Assembly: GCF_002086815.1 (NCBI RefSeq)
Contig: NZ_MVID01000009.1
Coordinates: 105,730-169,729, forward strand
Reading direction: 5' to 3'
DNA: 64,000 nt
From: Mycolicibacterium parafortuitum
GTDB taxonomy: Bacteria; Actinomycetota; Actinomycetes; Mycobacteriales; Mycobacteriaceae
Shown here: positions 59,396 to 64,000 of the stretch, one piece after another
Numbering within the stretch: position 1 is the stretch's first letter
Layout of the letters: every line of letters starts with the position of its first letter
The notes under the pieces: generated by a model
Told to the model about the DNA's origin: nothing
The model's input: only the letters and a program-made list of their open reading frames with translations
The model's database searches: none
Translations under genes and position numbers: made by a program

Positions 59396-59986
59396 TCACC
59401 GCCGCGACGAACCGCGCCGGGCCAGCAGGACGCCGGTAACTGCCGCGGCCAGCGCGACCCACGGGGCGTTGACGGTGAGCGTGTCGATCCACTGGTGCTT
59501 GAAGTCGGTGCGCCCGCGTCCGGCGCGAGCGTGCAGCCCGCCCCGGGTGACCTCCGCCGTCAACCCCATCTCGGTCACCGGGTTGTCGGGCCGCCCGTGC
59601 AGCAACGCGGTGATCCGGTGTTCGACGACGTCGACACGGTCGCCGAACAGCAGGATCAGCCAATGCGCCGCGCGTCCCTCGCTGTAGCGGTAGGCGTACC
59701 TGCGGATCGCGCCCGACAGCCCGCTCAGCGGCTGCGCGGTGCCGAACACCGGCGTCAGCACCCGGTGCTCGATCGAGCGTTCGCGCGGCGTGGTCTCCTG
59801 TTGGCGGTCCGGGAACTCCCAGTGCGCGCCGGCATTCAGATCCTGGCGCAGTTTCGGGACCGACGGCCGGTCCGCGGGATCGAGGTCGGCGCCCCAGCCC
59901 GGGATCGTGGCGCGCAGGTGCGCCGGGTCGGGGCGCGGCGGATGTGCCGCGGTGTAGACGGGTAGGTTCTGTTCGGGGGTTGCCAT
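59396..59986 (-). CDS. Conserved protein with C-terminal membrane anchor
   Basis: A 196-residue protein from MATPEQNLPVYTA (59986). It is soluble for the first 165 residues, with PGWGADLDPADRPSVPKLRQ and GAIRRYAYRYSEGRAAHWLI as notable parts, and ends in a single hydrophobic segment (PWVALAAAVTGVLLA) followed by RRGSSRR, as for a tail-anchored protein with its soluble part in the cytoplasm. No family is recognised. It lies 13 bases downstream of the zinc alcohol dehydrogenase gene and should be cotranscribed with it. Confidence 0.75.
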   Translation of the reverse strand: MATPEQNLPVYTAAHPPRPDPAHLRATIPGWGADLDPADRPSVPKLRQDLNAGAHWEFPDRQQETTPRERSIEHRVLTPVFGTAQPLSGLSGAIRRYAYRYSEGRAAHWLILLFGDRVDVVEHRITALLHGRPDNPVTEMGLTAEVTRGGLHARAGRGRTDFKHQWIDTLTVNAPWVALAAAVTGVLLARRGSSRR

Positions 59987-59999
59987 GGTCTCTTCCGGA

Positions 60000-61148
60000 T
60001 CAGTTGTTGTCCATGACGACGACCGGCTTGATGCAGTCGTCGAGTTTCGACGAGAACATGTGGTAGCCCTCGGCGATGTCGTCCAGCGGAATATGGTGAG
60101 TGACAATGTCGCTCGGCTTCAGGTAGCCCTGTTCGATGTGTGACAGCAGGCGGGGCCACTGCCGTTTGACGGGGCACTGGTTGGTGTTGATGGTCAGCCC
60201 CTTGTTCATCGCGTCGCCGAACTTCACCGCGCTGAACATCGGCCCGTAGGCCCCCATCACCGAGATCGTGCCGCCTTTGCGCACGGAGTCGATCGCCCAG
60301 TTCAGCGCGACGGGCGAACCGCCCTGCAGCTTCATCTTCGCGGAGGTGACGTGCATCAGCAGGTTGCCGTCTGCTTCGGCGCCGACCGCATCGATCACGA
60401 CGTCAGCGCCCAGATGACCGGTGGCCCTCTTCATCTCGACGACGATGTCGTCGTACTCGACGAAGTTATAGGTCTCGGCGTGAGCGAATGATTCCGCCTT
60501 CCGCAGCCGATAGTCGAGATGGTCGACGACCAGTACGCGACCGGCGCCCATCAGCCAGGCCGACTTCGCGGCGTACAGCCCGACGGGTCCGGCGCCGAAT
60601 ACCACCACGGTGTCCCCTTCGACGATGTCGCCGAGCTGCGCACCGAAGTAGCCGGTGGGCAGCGCGTCGGTGAGCATCAGCGCGTCGTCGTCGTCGAGCC
60701 AGTCCGGTATGGGTATGGGCCCGACGTCGGCGAACGGAACCCGGACGAACTCGGCCTGGCCGCCGTCGTAGCCGCCGCAGGTGTGTGAGTACCCATAGAT
60801 GCCGCCGACGGCAGTGGCGTTCGGGTTGACGTTGTGGCAGTTGGAATACAGCCCACGGGCGCAGAAGTAGCATGAGCCGCAGAAGATGTTGAACGGCACC
60901 ATGACTCGGTCGCCCGGCTGGAGGTTCTGCACCGAGGAGCCGACTTCGTGGACGGTGCCGATGAACTCGTGGCCGAATGTGTGCCCGACCCGGGTGTCCG
61001 GCATCATGCCGTGGTAGAGGTGCAGGTCCGAACCGCAGATCGCGGCCCGCTGCACCCGCACGATCGCATCGTTGGGGTGTTCGATCGACGGGATGTCTTT
61101 CTCTTCGACGCGCACCTTGTACGGGCCGCGGTAGGTCATGGCCTTCAT
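60000..61148 (-). CDS. Zinc-dependent alcohol dehydrogenase, glutathione-independent formaldehyde dehydrogenase-like
   Basis: A 382-residue medium-chain dehydrogenase. The catalytic zinc ligands start with CGSDLHLYHG near 38 and GHEFIG near 60; the structural zinc site is CGSCYFCARGLYSNC near 95-110. The NAD loop FGAGPVGLYAAKSAW is near 195, then DHLDYRLRKAE for NAD rather than NADP. The ADH-with-long-insert length and GQAEFVRVPFADV segment fit the formaldehyde-dismutase/glutathione-independent group. It lies 87 bases after the Mn catalase, an association seen in stress-induced operons, and might remove reactive aldehydes. Confidence 0.92.
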   Translation of the reverse strand: MKAMTYRGPYKVRVEEKDIPSIEHPNDAIVRVQRAAICGSDLHLYHGMMPDTRVGHTFGHEFIGTVHEVGSSVQNLQPGDRVMVPFNIFCGSCYFCARGLYSNCHNVNPNATAVGGIYGYSHTCGGYDGGQAEFVRVPFADVGPIPIPDWLDDDDALMLTDALPTGYFGAQLGDIVEGDTVVVFGAGPVGLYAAKSAWLMGAGRVLVVDHLDYRLRKAESFAHAETYNFVEYDDIVVEMKRATGHLGADVVIDAVGAEADGNLLMHVTSAKMKLQGGSPVALNWAIDSVRKGGTISVMGAYGPMFSAVKFGDAMNKGLTINTNQCPVKRQWPRLLSHIEQGYLKPSDIVTHHIPLDDIAEGYHMFSSKLDDCIKPVVVMDNN

Positions 61149-61235
61149 GCCGGTCTCCTGCTGATCGAAGTGGATGGGCCTGGGGCGGGGCGCCGACCAC
61201 CCACCGGCGACGCCCCGCCCTCGACAGGTGGCTTG

Positions 61236-62147
61236 CTAGGTCTTGTCCGGATCGATGGCGTCCTTGAGCTTGCCCATGACGCCCTTCTCGGTACCGAAGG
61301 CCGGCGGCCGCGGTTCGCCCATCGCACCGTCGTAGGTGACGTAGAGCTTCGGGTCCGGCGGCGGACCGGACTGCAAGTCGCCCAGCGGTTGCGGATCGGC
61401 GAGGAACTTGAACGTGTGCTTACCGTCCGGCGACGTGCCATGCGCCCAGCGACCCTTGTCCGCGTCGGCGCCGTCGGACAGATGCCACAACGTGCTGGCG
61501 TGCTCGTCGAACTCCTCGTCGAACAGATCGTTCGGTGCCACAACGCCTTCGAGACCGTCGGCCTGCAATTCCTCGATCGCTGCCAGCCACATGTTCTGGT
61601 GGTAGGTGTCGCGGGCGAGGTTGAACTTCAGCATCGCCTTGACGCCGGTGTCGTCAGTCATGTGCCACAGGCGCGCGGTCTGCACGCGGCCCTGCGCCTC
61701 GGCCGCGACATTGGCATAGAAGTCGGCGAGCAGGTTGCCCGACGCGACGATGTACTTGCCGTTCCACGGAGAGCCCTGACTGTCCGAAAGCGTCGGTGCG
61801 CCACCGGAAATGATGGCCTGCTGCGGATCCATGCCGCCCATCACCGCCGCGACGACAGGGTCGCCGAGCGCGTTCTCGGTGGCGTTGGTGGCAGGTGCGC
61901 CTTCAAGGAGACGGGCACACATCGTGGCGATCATCTCGACATGGCCGATCTCCTCGGTGGCGATGTCCATGATGAGGTCTTTGTATTTGCCCTGCATGCG
62001 ACAGTTCCAGCCCTGCATCAGGTACTGCATCGTCACGGTCATCTCGCCGAACGCTCCGCCGAGCAGCTCCTGGAGCTTGCGCGCGTAGACGGGGTCGGGC
62101 TTCTCGGGCTTCACGTCGAACTGCATGTAATCGGTATGGCGAAACAT
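61236..62147 (-). CDS. Manganese (non-haem) catalase
   Basis: A 303-residue protein from MFRHTDYMQFDVKP (62147); upstream frame extension rejected because it crosses the promoter. The dimanganese site lies on a four-helix bundle: Glu in LGGAFGEMTVTMQYL (about 35), EEIGHVEMIA (about 70), then YANVAAEAQGR and LARDTYHQNMW (about 150-190). Family length and the KPEKPDP N-terminal segment match. It decomposes hydrogen peroxide. A SigF-type promoter starts about 70 bases upstream, and the zinc dehydrogenase, a membrane-anchored protein and a small conserved gene follow. Confidence 0.95.
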   Translation of the reverse strand: MFRHTDYMQFDVKPEKPDPVYARKLQELLGGAFGEMTVTMQYLMQGWNCRMQGKYKDLIMDIATEEIGHVEMIATMCARLLEGAPATNATENALGDPVVAAVMGGMDPQQAIISGGAPTLSDSQGSPWNGKYIVASGNLLADFYANVAAEAQGRVQTARLWHMTDDTGVKAMLKFNLARDTYHQNMWLAAIEELQADGLEGVVAPNDLFDEEFDEHASTLWHLSDGADADKGRWAHGTSPDGKHTFKFLADPQPLGDLQSGPPPDPKLYVTYDGAMGEPRPPAFGTEKGVMGKLKDAIDPDKT

Positions 62148-62215
62148 CACTACTCCAGATCGCATTTGCGTAGGACTGCCGTTCTGGCATCGACTCAACC
62201 GAAGGCTCAAGCGAG

Positions 62216-62240
62216 ATACCCCGCACGGATGGATCAAACC
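62216..62240 (-). promoter_or_regulatory. SigF-type promoter of the Mn-catalase operon
   Basis: Read on the minus strand: GGTTT-N14-GGGTAT. The -10 lies 69 bases before the catalase start. Spacing is one base shorter than at the SRPBCC gene. It overlaps the start of the GAF-fragment frame on the other strand. Confidence 0.6.
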
Positions 62241-62621
62241 TGGAAAGGCAAGAATTCTTGGAGGGTCCGGCGCGGTTTACCGCACCTGACGCCGGGTATC
62301 GAGCGCGGAATGCTTTCCGCCGTCCCACCGATGAGGTCGGCGTTGCACGATCCGGAAAATCCTTATGCCACCGCACGGTTGACCGGCGAGCCGGCATGGA
62401 TGGACATTTCCGACGGTAGGCTTTGGACAGACGAGGTCACCAGGCTGCGAGCGCGGTCCGTGGTCGCTGTGCCGTTCGGGCTGAGCACGCATCGCCTCGG
62501 GGTGCTGATGATCTACTGGACCGAGGCGGTCATCCCGTCGGCGAAACGCGAAGCGCTTGAGTTCTTCGCTTCGCGGATCGCCGAGGATGTCGAGGGGCAC
62601 CGAGACCCGTCAGCCGCGTAG
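62229..62621 (+). pseudogene. C-terminal GAF-domain fragment
   Basis: A 130-codon frame from ATG 62229 that encodes the second half of a GAF domain: YATARLTGEPAWMDISDG, then VTRLRARSVVAVPFGLSTHR and LGVLMIYWTEAVIPS, with the usual strand-helix order. The N-terminal half of the GAF fold (about 70 residues) and any output domain are absent, and its start overlaps the catalase promoter. It could be a functional short protein but looks more like a remnant of a sensor or ANTAR-type regulator. Codon usage is normal. Confidence 0.5.
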
Positions 62622-62725
62622 GCCTCGCGTACGTCGCACCTGCCCCTCGTCGGCGTCTCGAAGAGCGCTACCGTTCTCTACTGGCGGCGCGGCAGGACGC
62701 CGCGAGGCAGAAACGAGGTCCACCG

Positions 62726-63124
62726 ATGCAGTCATTCCGGAAAGCCGTAGAGGCTCGCGACGAGGCCGCGATCGAGGCGCTGCTGTCCGAGGATGTGGTC
62801 TTCACCAGCCCTGTCGCGTTCACGCCGTACGAGGGCAAGCCGATCACCGCGGCCATCCTGCGCGGCGTGATGCGGGTATTCGAGGACTTCCGCTATTTGC
62901 GTGAGATCAACGATGCGAACGGCCGCGATTCGGCGCTGATCTTCGAGGCGACCGTATCGGGCAAGAAGATCACCGGCTGCGACTTCATCCACGTCGATGA
63001 TGACGGCCTGATCGACGATCTGATGGTGATGGTGCGGCCACTGTCGGGAGCGAACGCGGTCGCCGACGCAATGGGCGCTCAGTTCGATCGCATCAAGCAG
63101 GAGGCGATCGAACGCAGCCGCTGA
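62726..63124 (+). CDS. SnoaL/NTF2-like protein
   Basis: A 132-residue cone-fold protein: helix MQSFRKAVEARDEAAIEALL, SEDVVFTSPVAFTPYEGKP, DFRYLREINDANGRDSALIF and the closing strand GCDFIHVDDDGLIDDLMVMV fit SnoaL-like/NTF2-type folds, including the Asp/Thr cavity residues. Members are isomerases, hydrolases or small binding proteins; no catalytic pair is firm here. It stands alone between the GAF remnant and the DUF222/HNH gene. Confidence 0.9.
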   Translation: MQSFRKAVEARDEAAIEALLSEDVVFTSPVAFTPYEGKPITAAILRGVMRVFEDFRYLREINDANGRDSALIFEATVSGKKITGCDFIHVDDDGLIDDLMVMVRPLSGANAVADAMGAQFDRIKQEAIERSR

Positions 63125-63130
63125 CCGCCG

Positions 63131-64000
63131 CTACGGATCGTCGCCACCGTCGGTGTCTTCGTCGCCCTGGTCGTCGAGGAGGTGGCGTTCGGGGTGGTGG
63201 TAGCCGTTGATGCGGTGTCGGCCGGTGTCGAGGTCGGGTGGTGGGAGCCATTCGGTGTGGTTTGTGGTGTTCTTGCCGGTGGTCCAGGCGGTGGTGTCGA
63301 TCATCAGGTTGTCGGGCTGGCAGGCCAGGGTGAGGTCGTCGATGTTGGTTTCGCCGTTGTTCTTCCAGTCGGCGACGGCGTGGTGGGCTTGGCACCAGTA
63401 GCCGGGGACGGTGCAGCCGGGGCGGGTGCAGCCCCGATCGCGGGCGTACAGCACGATCCGCTGCGCGGTGTTGGCGAGGCGTTTGGCTCTGCCCAGGTAG
63501 AGGGATTGGCCGGTGTGTTGGTCGAACACGTACAGGTAGTGCTGGGCTGCGGCGGCCAGCCGGATCAGTTCGGGGATCGGCATCAGCGATCCGCCGCCGG
63601 TGACCGCGACCCCGGCACGCTTTTCCAACTCCTGCAGCGTGGTGGACACGATCACGGTGACCGGTAGCCCGTTGTGTGACCCCAGTTCCCCGGATTCCAG
63701 GCTGCGCCGCAGCACGGCTTTGAGACCGTCGTGGGTGCGCTGCCCCGCAGTACGGGTATCGCAGCCCTCCTCGGGTGGCATGTTCGCACCAGGGGCGGCT
63801 TCCTTGGCCAGCACGGCTTCCAGGTACGCCCCGAACTCCGAATCGAGGTAGCCGGAGATTGCCCGGCCGCCGTCGCGCTGTTGCCTGCCCATCCGGACAA
63901 AGCGCTTGCGGGCAAGTTCGTGGTCGCTGGGTTCGGGGCCGTCTGGGTCGATCATCACCAACAAGCGGCCGGCCGCGGCGTCGAGTTCCTCAGGGCCCAA
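63131..64000 (-). CDS. DUF222/HNH endonuclease domain protein (13E12 repeat family), 5' end outside window
   Basis: At least 289 residues of the C-terminal part; the 5' end lies beyond the right edge, so the TTG at the edge is not its start. The upstream portion with GPEELDAAAGRLLVMID and REP13E12-like helices is followed by an HNH-type zinc-finger region CTRPGCTVPGYWCQAHHAVA and WKNNGETNIDDLTLACQPDN. Such genes are present in many copies in mycobacteria and some contain prophage attachment sites. The C-terminus is a low-complexity Asp/Glu tail. Confidence 0.93.
   Translation of the reverse strand: MGPEELDAAAGRLLVMIDPDGPEPSDHELARKRFVRMGRQQRDGGRAISGYLDSEFGAYLEAVLAKEAAPGANMPPEEGCDTRTAGQRTHDGLKAVLRRSLESGELGSHNGLPVTVIVSTTLQELEKRAGVAVTGGGSLMPIPELIRLAAAAQHYLYVFDQHTGQSLYLGRAKRLANTAQRIVLYARDRGCTRPGCTVPGYWCQAHHAVADWKNNGETNIDDLTLACQPDNLMIDTTAWTTGKNTTNHTEWLPPPDLDTGRHRINGYHHPERHLLDDQGDEDTDGGDDP

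Noticed and set aside
1..64000. CRISPR arrays, tRNA or rRNA genes and complete insertion sequences
   Set aside because: No regularly spaced direct repeats, no transposase and no RNA gene signature was found on either strand.

Overview
The window looks like chromosome from a fast-growing mycobacterium (Mycolicibacterium-like). GC is high throughout. There are many acyl-CoA synthetases, crotonases and short-chain dehydrogenases, a secreted cutinase, a DUF222/HNH (13E12-type) protein at the right edge, leaderless starts behind TAnnnT -10 boxes, and promoters of the SigF type (GGTTT-N14/15-GGGTA). I see no tRNA or rRNA gene, CRISPR array, complete insertion sequence or prophage.

Layout. 1-14 kb: the end of a three-subunit molybdenum hydroxylase operon, then a convergent GntR/FadR-type regulator and a long minus-strand block. 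The block holds a two-permease ABC importer (binding protein, two permeases, ATPase), an alpha/beta hydrolase, a degenerate short-chain dehydrogenase, a crotonase, a glutaryl-CoA-dehydrogenase-like enzyme, an amidase and an acyl-CoA synthetase. Near-palindromes with a TGGTATATCA core lie before two of these transcription units, and a TNGTNNNACNA match lies before the regulator gene. Together they suggest one regulon for importing and degrading an aromatic or N-heteroaromatic acid. 14-24 kb: a decayed FAD oxidoreductase fragment, TetR, SDR and old yellow enzyme; a cutinase; a small membrane protein; a TrpB2-like enzyme; and a TetR / FAD-monooxygenase / MFS-exporter unit with a clustered operator.

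24-43 kb is a second large catabolic region. The minus-strand operon encodes acyl-CoA synthetase, crotonase, 2-hydroxyacid dehydrogenase, TauD-type dioxygenase and HpcH-type aldolase. Divergent from it are a cysteine-less thiolase-like protein with its DUF35 partner, then two more acyl-CoA synthetases, an SDR, a double-hotdog dehydratase, four further crotonases and a double-hotdog thioesterase-like protein. This gives activation, hydration/dehydration and two possible carbon-carbon cleavage steps. The substrate cannot be read from sequence.

43-53 kb: an ArsR / glyoxalase-fold / EthD group, a glutamine-type ABC system with a fused binding protein and permease, a leaderless SDR with a strong terminator, and a translationally coupled five-gene operon. 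That operon joins a sulfonate/taurine-type ABC importer to an AprA-like flavoprotein and an eight-cysteine ferredoxin, and is the best candidate here for an incompletely described system.

53-64 kb: a phosphotransferase-like fusion, an NAD-dependent epimerase and TetR, a peptidoglycan amidase, a GAP-family membrane protein, and a stress-flavoured group (SRPBCC protein, Mn catalase, zinc alcohol dehydrogenase, small conserved proteins) with three SigF-type promoter matches. The window closes in a DUF222/HNH gene cut by the edge.
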